Made by a program: the position numbers and the translations under genes
The notes under the pieces: model-generated
Database searches by the model: none
What the model was told of the DNA's origin: nothing
What the model saw: only the letters and a program-made list of their open reading frames with translations
Shown here: piece by piece, positions 1 to 6,311 of the stretch
Position numbering within the stretch: the stretch's first letter is position 1
Layout: every line of letters starts with the position of its first letter
Assembly: GCA_964613095.1 (NCBI GenBank)
Contig: CAZTFX010000070.1
Span: forward strand, 1-11,904
Direction of reading: 5' to 3'
DNA from: RGIG4576 sp964613095
GTDB lineage: Bacteria; Bacteroidota; Bacteroidia; Bacteroidales; Muribaculaceae
DNA length: 11,904 bases

Positions 1-269
1 AAGGTCTGGAAATAGTAAAATCGGGAGATATGATATTTTTTGAATCTGGAGAAACTGGTGCTCATCAGCTTTATAACCATACAGACGCCCCCTGTATTTT
101 TCTTGATATACGCACTTACATAGGTCACGATATTTGCGAATATCCAGACTCAAATAAAATTATCATAGTTCCCAATGGAGAGACATTCAAACGCGATGAG
201 CAGCACAACTATTTTGATGGAGAAGAAAACATTCAAGATATTTGGAATGAATTAAGCAATACGAAGTGA
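1..269 (+). CDS. Cupin-fold protein, C-terminal part (5' end outside window)
   Basis: The reading frame is open from base 3 to the stop at 267-269, so only the last 88 or so residues are visible and the true start lies before the window. The visible part reads as the second half of a small cupin barrel: a GD turn (VKSGDMIFF), then a GETGAHQLYNHTD stretch containing the cupin histidine, then FLDIRT and a YPDSNKI segment. These are typical of single-domain cupins of unknown substrate that are often found in bacterial genomes. Cupins bind a metal through His/Glu residues on the barrel; which ligands are present cannot be judged from half the protein. The substrate and reaction are unknown. The stop codon lies within the left arm of a hairpin (266-299), so translation ends where transcription probably ends. 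Confidence 0.7.
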   Translation, partial: GLEIVKSGDMIFFESGETGAHQLYNHTDAPCIFLDIRTYIGHDICEYPDSNKIIIVPNGETFKRDEQHNYFDGEENIQDIWNELSNTK

Positions 270-299
270 TATTGGGGCTATCCACAGCCCCAATATCAC
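266..299. terminator. Perfect 14-bp hairpin between convergent gene ends
   Basis: Left arm 266-279 and right arm 286-299 are exact reverse complements with a six-base loop. The stem holds a GGGGC/GCCCC core. The cupin stop codon (267-269) is inside the left arm, and the stop of the small minus-strand gene (301-303) is one base beyond the right arm. The symmetry suggests a bidirectional terminator. A long U-tract is lacking on either side, so the mode of termination is inferred. Confidence 0.65.
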
Positions 300-300
300 A

Positions 301-533
301 TTATAGTTTCATCCCTCGATTTTGTCTTCTGCTTGTCGGCAATCCTAATGCTTCCATAAACTCATCTTTCTTGCGTCTGAACCAAGAGTGATGTGATACG
401 CCATCGATTCTAAGGTCAAATCTTCCCTCCTTATCCTCTTTGAGGGAGCAGACCACACCATCGGTTGAGAATGATTGGTTATGTTCCGCTTCGTATGATT
501 GCCGAACCTCCTGTATCTGCTTTTGGTGTCCAT
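301..533 (-). pseudogene. Small unknown gene, apparently frameshifted
   Basis: On the minus strand a frame ending at the stop 301-303 is open back to 579 and has protein-like composition: QKQIQEVRQSYEAEHNQ, a STDGVVCSL segment, then RFDLRIDGVSHHSWFRRKK and a basic tail ending GMKL. This frame has no usable start codon near its beginning. An ATG at 533-531 (MDTK...) lies in the neighbouring frame. Adding one base to the four-A run on the minus strand (plus-strand Ts at 521-524) would join them into a protein of about 77 residues starting MDTKKQIQEV. I do not recognise the family. Its end abuts the hairpin at 266-299, as expected of a real gene terminus. No clear promoter is seen upstream. Alternatives are an intact gene with a sequencing error in the run, a remnant of a longer gene, or chance. 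Confidence 0.4.
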
Positions 534-605
534 TTCTCGTATTTCCAAGATTTTCAGTGTAATGCGTTAATAATCTGTTTTAAATGCACTATTATTCCGA
601 TTTCG

Positions 606-637
606 GTTGATTATTCCAGCGTTTTTGTGTATTTTTG
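606..637 (+). promoter_or_regulatory. Bacteroidota-type promoter of fbp
   Basis: TAttTTTG at 630-637 matches the -7 consensus TAnnTTTG. A GTTG at 606-609 stands 20 bases upstream as the -33 element. Transcription would begin near 643-645, giving a leader of only about 12-15 bases before the ATG at 657. This placement argues against any translation start upstream of 657. Confidence 0.55.
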
Positions 638-656
638 TAATGAGAAACATTATTTG

Positions 657-2663
657 ATGATGAAATATAATCAAAATAACCCTAAAGAAATTACCGAAGA
701 AGTTGTAATGAACGATTTACGCTATCTTCAACTACTTTCACGCAGCTTTCCTACAATAGCAGCAGCAAGTACCGAAATCATCAATCTCGAAGCAATATTA
801 AATCTACCAAAAGGAACCGAACACTTCTTGGCAGACCTTCATGGAGAATATGAGGCTTTTCAACATGTACTACGCAATACATCAGGTACTATTAAGCGTA
901 AAGTACGAGAAATATTTGGCGAAACTCTAAGTCAGCACGAGCAAAAGGAAATATGCACACTCATATATTATCCTGAACAAAAGTTGGAATTGGTTAAAGA
1001 TGTTTTTAAAGATGATGTTTTAGAAGATTGGTACTTCATTACTATAAATCGCCTTGTAATGGTGTGTCGCACCGTATCATCTAAATATACACGTTCAAAA
1101 GTTAGAAAAGCTCTACCGGAAGACTTTTCATATATCATACAAGAACTTCTCCACGAAAACGCAGTTGAGCCAAATAAACAAGCATACGTGGATGTTATCG
1201 TTCGTACTATCATCTCAACAGATCGTGCTGATAATTTCATTGTTGCAATCAGTATGCTTATACAACGTCTCGTTATTGATCACCTTCATATTTTAGGTGA
1301 CGTTTTTGATCGAGGTCCCAGCCCTGATAAGATTATGGATATTTTGTGTGATTACCATAATTTTGATATACAATGGGGAAATCATGACATACTTTGGATG
1401 GGAGCAGCTTCAGGAAATGATTGTTGCATGGCAAATGTAATACGTCTTGCATTAAGATACTCAAATCTATCGGTTCTGGAAGATGGTTATGGCATAAATC
1501 TACTACCATTAGCTACGTTTGCCATGGAAACTTATGCCAATGATGAATGTACCCAATTTATTCCAATTAATAACGAGGGAAATCCATATAGTGAAAAGAC
1601 CATCAAAATGATTGCACAAATGCACAAGGCAATCAGTATTATTCAATTCAAACTTGAAGCTCAAATCATTAAACGTCGTCCCGATTTTGAGATGGAGGAC
1701 CGCATGCTTTTACACCATATTGATTACGAAAAAGGAACCATCTCTCTCAACGGAACAGAATATAAATTGAATGACACAAATTTCCCTACAATCAATCCTA
1801 AAGATCCTTATGCACTGACTCAGGAAGAGGAAGAAATCGTTACAAAACTTCACAATTCTTTCATAAGCAGCGAAAAGCTTAAACGACACATGGATTGCCT
1901 ATTCCGTAATGGTTGCGTATATACAGTTATGAATTCCAATTTGCTTTTCCACGCATCAATTCCTCTAAATGAAGACGGTACATTTAAAGAAGTGCTTGTA
2001 GACGGAAATTTTTATAAAGGTAAAGCTTTGTTCAAAAAAGTGGGCGCATTACTTCGTGAAGCATATTTTAATGACTATAAAGACGAACATTACATGTATG
2101 CTCTTGATTACACTTGGTATCTATGGTGTGGAAAAAACTCATTGGCATTTGACAAAGATAAAATGGCAACCTTTGAAAGCTATTTCATCAATGATAAAGA
2201 AGCCCAAAAGGAGATTAAAGGATATTATTATACCCTGCGTGACCGCGAGGATATTTGCGATATAATCCTTGATGAATTTGGTGTAACAGGCTCACACCGA
2301 CACATCATCAACGGACATGTACCGGTGAGAATCCTTAAAGGAGAACAACCTATCAGAGCAAACGGTAAAATGATGGTTATCGATGGAGGTTTCTCTAAGG
2401 CATATCAGCCCAAGACCGGTATTGCAGGCTACACTTTAGTGTATCACTCACGCGGATTTGAACTTGTTCAGCATGAACCGTACACTTCCATAGAGCAAGC
2501 CGTACGCGAAGGTCACGACATCAAATCGACGAGACAGATAGTGGAAATGAGTACACACCGCATGCTAGTAAAAGATACCGATAAAGGTCAAGAAATAATA
2601 GCACAAATTGCCGACTTAAAAAATCTGCTATATGCTTATCACAATGGGTTAATCAGCAATTAA
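657..2663 (+). CDS. fbp: Class III fructose-1,6-bisphosphatase
   Basis: The enzyme hydrolyses fructose 1,6-bisphosphate to fructose 6-phosphate and phosphate in the cytoplasm, the committed step of gluconeogenesis. The class III (Firmicutes/Bacteroidota) type is a large metallophosphoesterase of about 640-670 residues; this one has 668. Metal-site motifs are visible in order: LADLHGEYE (58-66), GDVFDRG (214-220), GNHDILW (241-247) and NGHVP (552-556). The N-terminal LRYLQLLSRSFPTI and NLEAILNLPKGTEHF segments are typical of the family. The frame is open further upstream to 465, but that stretch overlaps the promoter and an antisense gene remnant and looks non-coding. ATG 657 is chosen; ATG 660 directly follows and is equally possible. 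The gene appears monocistronic and ends 6 bases from the convergent AlbA_2 gene. Confidence 0.95.
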   Translation: MMKYNQNNPKEITEEVVMNDLRYLQLLSRSFPTIAAASTEIINLEAILNLPKGTEHFLADLHGEYEAFQHVLRNTSGTIKRKVREIFGETLSQHEQKEICTLIYYPEQKLELVKDVFKDDVLEDWYFITINRLVMVCRTVSSKYTRSKVRKALPEDFSYIIQELLHENAVEPNKQAYVDVIVRTIISTDRADNFIVAISMLIQRLVIDHLHILGDVFDRGPSPDKIMDILCDYHNFDIQWGNHDILWMGAASGNDCCMANVIRLALRYSNLSVLEDGYGINLLPLATFAMETYANDECTQFIPINNEGNPYSEKTIKMIAQMHKAISIIQFKLEAQIIKRRPDFEMEDRMLLHHIDYEKGTISLNGTEYKLNDTNFPTINPKDPYALTQEEEEIVTKLHNSFISSEKLKRHMDCLFRNGCVYTVMNSNLLFHASIPLNEDGTFKEVLVDGNFYKGKALFKKVGALLREAYFNDYKDEHYMYALDYTWYLWCGKNSLAFDKDKMATFESYFINDKEAQKEIKGYYYTLRDREDICDIILDEFGVTGSHRHIINGHVPVRILKGEQPIRANGKMMVIDGGFSKAYQPKTGIAGYTLVYHSRGFELVQHEPYTSIEQAVREGHDIKSTRQIVEMSTHRMLVKDTDKGQEIIAQIADLKNLLYAYHNGLISN

Positions 2664-2669
2664 CCATTG
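2642..2669. terminator. Hairpin at convergent stop codons of fbp and AlbA_2 gene
   Basis: Arms 2642-2653 and 2659-2669 pair over 11 bp with a single bulged G and a five-base loop. The fbp stop (2661-2663) lies in the right arm, and the minus-strand stop (2670-2672) begins directly after it. It could serve as a terminator in both directions, but there is no strong U-tract on either side, so this is tentative. Confidence 0.4.
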
Positions 2670-3326
2670 CTAAATGTCATTTTCCACCTTCAACGTGAAA
2701 TAGCATTGACTACTATGATAGCAAATATCAAGAATGCTCATTACACACAATTTGACTAAGGTGTTTTCGGCTACCGATTTAGAGACATGAGCCAATTTCA
2801 TATAGTCATCAAGTGTAATTTCACTATTTTCTTTCAAATAATCAATCAAAAGAAACTCCTTCTCTGAGAATGTAATCAGAGAGGGAGTTTCTTTTTGTTC
2901 CTCTTTCCATATTTTTACATGCAATGGACTGGCAAGAATATTTTCATCGGCAACACGATAATAAGCCACCCATTTACCGTCATCGTCTTGAGCCTTAACA
3001 GGTAAATTTTCAGCAGGAGCAACATCTACTTTCAGTACACTTTTACCCTCAACACGATATGATTGAAAACTCACCGTTTGAGACGGACGACAATACATCT
3101 CGGCAGCCTGCTCAATCATATACATTTCCTCATCACTCTCTACCCCTACAACTTTACCGTTATCTTTAACACCAATAAGCAAACTGCCTCCGCTATGATT
3201 AGCGAAAGCAGATATGCTTCGGGCTATTTTACGAGCATCAGAAATTTTAAACTTGAAATCCTGACGTTCATGTTCTCCCTCTTCTATAAGCTCTTGTATA
3301 TAATGTTTACTCTTAATCTCTTTCAT
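2670..3326 (-). CDS. AlbA_2 (Schlafen-type) domain protein with C-terminal helix-turn-helix-like region
   Basis: The 218-residue protein has an AlbA_2 domain over about residues 15-125. Signature stretches are EGEHERQDFKFKI, ARKIARSISAFANHSGG and LLIGVKDNGKVVGV (42-62), a pattern often annotated as 'ATP-binding protein' or 'putative DNA-binding domain'. Residues 150-215 look like a winged-helix region (FSEKEFLLIDYL, ITLDDYMKLAHVSKSVAENTLVKL). The family is related to Schlafen nuclease/nucleic-acid-binding domains; the activity of this protein is unknown. ATG 3326 is chosen because the family usually begins with a short Met-Lys lead into HYIxxLIxEGE; ATG 3338 and GTG 3341 are in-frame alternatives. 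It follows hipA by 11-26 bases with no terminator between, so it is probably the third gene of the hipBA operon. Whether it takes part in toxin function or control is inference. Confidence 0.8.
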   Translation of the reverse strand: MKEIKSKHYIQELIEEGEHERQDFKFKISDARKIARSISAFANHSGGSLLIGVKDNGKVVGVESDEEMYMIEQAAEMYCRPSQTVSFQSYRVEGKSVLKVDVAPAENLPVKAQDDDGKWVAYYRVADENILASPLHVKIWKEEQKETPSLITFSEKEFLLIDYLKENSEITLDDYMKLAHVSKSVAENTLVKLCVMSILDICYHSSQCYFTLKVENDI

Positions 3327-3352
3327 AATTAATAACATCACATAAAATAGAA

Positions 3353-4636
3353 CTAATATCCTTTATACAACAATGTATTATCTATTACAGAAATCATCGA
3401 TGCCGGAACTTCATACTCCTTTGCAATTGACGACCATAAAGAAACAGCATAACAAATCTCATTAATAATGTCTTCAGCTCGTTTAATATGCATGGATTTC
3501 GCTACGGTTATTAAATCAGCTCTTGTAATATTATCCCACTTGTTGTTAACCGACATCTGATGATGCGAAGTCCATTCCCCTTTAGGATTATACGCCCATG
3601 CCACATCATATGCAGGTGACAATTTCCAAGTACCTGTTTTATCCATTAAGAACGATATGTTTTTAGTGTGGTCGTCCTGATTTCGGGCGATAACATTAAA
3701 TACCATACGCCGGAACATCTGCTCAGCCTGTCCGTAAGGTAAACGAAGACGGCGCATTACCTGAAACGCCTGTTCATACGAATAAGCGTGTAACATCTTA
3801 TAGTCGTAATGAACCAATCCACATAGTGTCTGCATGTGAACTTTCTCTTTTCCTCCTATACGGTCAAAACGTTTAGTCATAAAATGAGACCTGCCATTTT
3901 CTGTGAGCAAACGACACTCACTCATCTCTAAACCTGCCTGTAATGCCATTTTATAATAGACATATTCAATCTTGCCATAATGTTGAGGATCGCCTAAAGC
4001 AGTGTTTGTCACACCATCTAATTTCAATAGCCAATGACTGAAATCCTTCGGTGCATCAACTTGTCCTGAACGAACTTCTCCGGTCTTGTCATTATAGGCA
4101 ATAACTGCTTTTGCTCTTTGTCCTCCTGCTGACGTACTGACTTTTATGATATTGATAAGAGCCTCCTTGGTATCTTCATTGAGATTTGTATTCAATTCGG
4201 CTTTACTTGATAAAACCTCTGTTGCAATTTCCACCAAAGAACTAATCTCAATGGCTGATGATTGATCTAAATAGTCATCTTTTGCAGGTACAAACTCCAA
4301 TGCTCCCATTGAACGTTTACTCTGGTAACATAATCTCTCCACCGGGTTTGCGAATGTTCTTCCTAGTGAGATAAGCCATCTATCCAATAATGCCTTACCG
4401 TATGCATCGGGTAAAGCATCTGCTAAAAGTCCGGGAAGTCCCATAAATGTCTCTTTAGACAACTCTCTGAATGTGTGTGGTCTGTTATCGCTGATTGGCA
4501 TCATCAACGGTGATAGCTCCCAACCATTCTTGGCGAAAGATGGTTCATACTCAAATGTAGCAGTTCCTGTACTTTCATTCCACAGTACAGCTCCGGCATA
4601 CTCACCCCAGATATATACTTTCGCTAATTTTACCAT
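3353..4636 (-). CDS. hipA: HipA-family serine/threonine kinase toxin
   Basis: The protein has 427 residues, the usual length for full HipA proteins with the N-terminal and kinase lobes fused. An N-terminal subdomain (about 5-100, VYIWGEYAGAVLW ... GLPGLLADALPD) is followed by the MGALEF segment (110-115). The flexible P-loop-like region reads VSTSAGGQRAK (166-176). KRFDR lies at 255-259, the catalytic loop is NQDDHTKN (319-326) and the metal-binding SPAYDV is at 340-345. All key kinase features therefore appear intact. E. coli HipA phosphorylates glutamyl-tRNA synthetase, and related kinases have other targets; the target here is unknown. The serines at 167 and 169 are in the loop that carries the autophosphorylated Ser in E. 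coli HipA, so self-inactivation is possible. The start ATG overlaps the end of hipB by seven bases (ATGGTAA), indicating translational coupling. Confidence 0.9.
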   Translation of the reverse strand: MVKLAKVYIWGEYAGAVLWNESTGTATFEYEPSFAKNGWELSPLMMPISDNRPHTFRELSKETFMGLPGLLADALPDAYGKALLDRWLISLGRTFANPVERLCYQSKRSMGALEFVPAKDDYLDQSSAIEISSLVEIATEVLSSKAELNTNLNEDTKEALINIIKVSTSAGGQRAKAVIAYNDKTGEVRSGQVDAPKDFSHWLLKLDGVTNTALGDPQHYGKIEYVYYKMALQAGLEMSECRLLTENGRSHFMTKRFDRIGGKEKVHMQTLCGLVHYDYKMLHAYSYEQAFQVMRRLRLPYGQAEQMFRRMVFNVIARNQDDHTKNISFLMDKTGTWKLSPAYDVAWAYNPKGEWTSHHQMSVNNKWDNITRADLITVAKSMHIKRAEDIINEICYAVSLWSSIAKEYEVPASMISVIDNTLLYKGY

Positions 4637-4974
4637 TCCGATTCTGTTTTATCTTTAGTGCCTTTCGTTGCAGATGCACGCTTACGAGTTTTTCGGTTCT
4701 GTAATTGTTTGGCATATGCAATTGGGCTTATTTCCGGTTCTCGCAAAAATACAGATAGCATATCCAACGAATTCAATGCTCTAAGCAATGGTATCAGAGT
4801 TTTTAAAGAAACACTTTCACCTCGTTCCAATGCCGCCACGCTACTTATTGCTACGCCTGCCGAAACTGCAAGTTCTTTTTGACTTACATTGCGGTCAAGC
4901 CTCTGACGTTTTATGATTTCTCCAATCTTTGAGATAATCATATTATCCGCAAGTGCATACACATCCATAATCAT
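4630..4974 (-). CDS. hipB: HipB-like XRE-family antitoxin and repressor
   Basis: A helix-turn-helix of the XRE/Cro type covers roughly residues 15-75: IGEIIKRQRLDRNVSQKELA, then VAISSVAALERG and LKTLIPLLRAL. A basic tail (RKTRKR...) follows and ends in ESEW. The C-terminal Trp recalls E. coli HipB, which also ends in LEW and whose last Trp docks into HipA. The antitoxin should bind HipA and repress this operon. The frame is open upstream to 5037, but the promoter at 4997-5026 places the transcription start near 4990, so the start must be ATG 4974 (114 residues) or ATG 4968. The stop overlaps the hipA start. No clean operator palindrome could be delimited, though the promoter region has repeated ATTGTAA/AATTGTTA-like segments that may be half-sites. 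Confidence 0.85.
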   Translation of the reverse strand: MIMDVYALADNMIISKIGEIIKRQRLDRNVSQKELAVSAGVAISSVAALERGESVSLKTLIPLLRALNSLDMLSVFLREPEISPIAYAKQLQNRKTRKRASATKGTKDKTESEW

Positions 4975-4996
4975 TGTTTTTTCAATTATTACACCA

Positions 4997-5026
4997 CAAA
5001 TATAGTAACAATTATCGAAATTACAA
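4997..5026 (-). promoter_or_regulatory. Promoter of the hipB-hipA-AlbA_2 operon
   Basis: On the minus strand TTG (5026-5024), 19 bases, then TATATTTG (5004-4997) match the Bacteroidota -33/-7 pattern TTG-N19-TAnnTTTG. The predicted leader is about 15 bases before ATG 4974. This decides the hipB start and rules out the longer frame from 5037. Confidence 0.65.
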
Positions 5027-5111
5027 TGATTACACATAGCATAAAGCTCTAATATTAACGAAAAACGTTGTATTTCTATTTGGATTCTTTATATAATTAC
5101 AAAAACAATAA

Positions 5112-5145
5112 TAATGGCGAGCTACAAAATTGCAACTCGCCATTA
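5112..5145 (-). terminator. Terminator after the WG-repeat lipoprotein operon
   Basis: Arms 5112-5121 and 5136-5145 form a perfect 10-bp stem with a GGCGAG core and a 14-base loop. On the minus strand it is followed by ATTATTGTTTTTG, a U-rich run. It lies 26 bases beyond the stop of the WG-repeat gene and separates that operon from the hipB promoter. Confidence 0.75.
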
Positions 5146-5171
5146 CACTTAACTTTTGATTTCTGAATCTT

Positions 5172-6299
5172 TTATAAACTTGTTCTATAACTCATAGTTC
5201 GAGGTTCAACAACCATTTCTCCTGTTTTATTTATAAAACCCATTTTTTTATCTACCCAAACAGGAGCAACACCTCCGGAGAAATCATCCGCGCCATCATA
5301 TTTAGCTTCTATAACAATTTTTCCAGTCTTATCTATAAAACCATCTTTACCCTCAATTTCAACTTTAGCTAAACCTTCTGAGAATTCACGAGTAAAATCA
5401 TATTTTGGCTCTATAACCATCTCTCCGGCTTTATTTATATAACCATATTTTCCATCCACCTCAACGGCTGCCAATCCATCTACGAAGTTAAAGGCTCTTT
5501 TATATTGAGGCTCAATAACAATTTTACCGGTTTTGTCAATAAAGCCTTCTTTATCCCCTATTCTTACACATGCCAAACCTTCGGTAAAATCTTGAGCTAA
5601 ATCAAATTGAGGCTCTATTACGACCTCACCTGCTTTATTTATATAGCCATATTTTCTATTACTTTCATCCACTTTTTCCCATACACAAGCTAAGCCTTCC
5701 GAGAAACCAAAAGTATAATTTTGATGTTCAAATACCATTTTACCGGTTTTATCTATAAAACCTTTCTTATCTCCAATTCTAACACTTGCCAAGCCCTCTT
5801 TAAATCGACTATCTCCATCAAATTGAGCATCAATAACAATTTTCCCTGTTTTATCGATAAAACCATATTTTATTATATGATTATTCCAAATAGTATCAAT
5901 TTTTCCTTCTGAGATAATAAAACTTTCAGGTTCCGGCTTCTCTAATTGTCCTTTTATTAATCCAACACAAGCCAGTCCTTCATTAAAGCCATAACCGTAT
6001 CTATCAAATTGAGGTTCGATTACCATTTTACCTGATTCATCTATAAAGCCCCATTTATCACCCACTTTTACGGCTGCTAAACCTTCATAAAAAGATTTCG
6101 CATCAGAATATTGAGGTTCAACAACCATTTTTCCGGTTTCATCCATATATCCAAGACTATCCCCCACACCAACCAGATACATTACCTTACCATCGTTTTC
6201 TGTGTTTGTACTAGAACCCGTATTACCACAAGAATTTACAGACATAGCTATTATTATAGCCAAAACGCTGTTCAACATTAATTTAACATTCATAATCAT
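5172..6299 (-). CDS. WG-repeat lipoprotein
   Basis: The N-terminus has a hydrophobic segment ending in VNSC (Cys24), a loose lipobox of the kind accepted in Bacteroidota, so the protein is probably lipidated and exported. The rest is nine WG-type repeats with cores such as GFIDKTGKIVIEPQ and GYINKAGEMVIEP, beginning near residues 50, 84, 146, 180, 218, 252, 286, 320 and 354. The period is 34 residues, with a 28-residue insertion between repeats 2 and 3 and a 4-residue insertion between 4 and 5. The ninth repeat is cut short. WG repeats form beta-rich solenoid-like structures thought to mediate binding; the partner is unknown. ATG 6299 opens the frame, but ATG 6293 has a better distance (9 bases) from an AAGGA ribosome-binding site. 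It is the last gene of the acyltransferase/esterase operon, 12 bases after the esterase stop. Confidence 0.85.
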   Translation of the reverse strand: MIMNVKLMLNSVLAIIIAMSVNSCGNTGSSTNTENDGKVMYLVGVGDSLGYMDETGKMVVEPQYSDAKSFYEGLAAVKVGDKWGFIDESGKMVIEPQFDRYGYGFNEGLACVGLIKGQLEKPEPESFIISEGKIDTIWNNHIIKYGFIDKTGKIVIDAQFDGDSRFKEGLASVRIGDKKGFIDKTGKMVFEHQNYTFGFSEGLACVWEKVDESNRKYGYINKAGEVVIEPQFDLAQDFTEGLACVRIGDKEGFIDKTGKIVIEPQYKRAFNFVDGLAAVEVDGKYGYINKAGEMVIEPKYDFTREFSEGLAKVEIEGKDGFIDKTGKIVIEAKYDGADDFSGGVAPVWVDKKMGFINKTGEMVVEPRTMSYRTSL

Positions 6300-6311
6300 T
6301 TTTCCTTAAAA

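Noticed and set aside
345..548. Minus-strand frame of 67 residues starting at TTG 548
   Set aside because: Most of it is the wrong frame of the broken small gene. The parallel frame ending at 301-303 has far better protein texture; only the first few codons from ATG 533 may belong to the gene.
465..656. N-terminal extension of the fbp frame starting at 465
   Set aside because: It would precede the promoter at 606-637, overlaps a coding-like minus-strand frame, and its predicted residues do not resemble the start of class III FBPases. The 668-residue form from 657 has the normal family length.
5005..5033. HipB operator palindrome
   Set aside because: ATTGTAA- and AATTGTTA-like segments repeat here, but no symmetric pair with consistent spacing could be defined by eye.
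4975..5037. Longer hipB start at 5037
   Set aside because: The promoter -33/-7 elements lie inside this extension, and the residues (Cys/Asn/Tyr-rich) do not look like an HTH protein start.
5172..6150. CRISPR-like regular repeats in 5172-6150
   Set aside because: The 102-bp periodicity is protein-coding WG repeats in one open frame, not short direct repeats with unique spacers.
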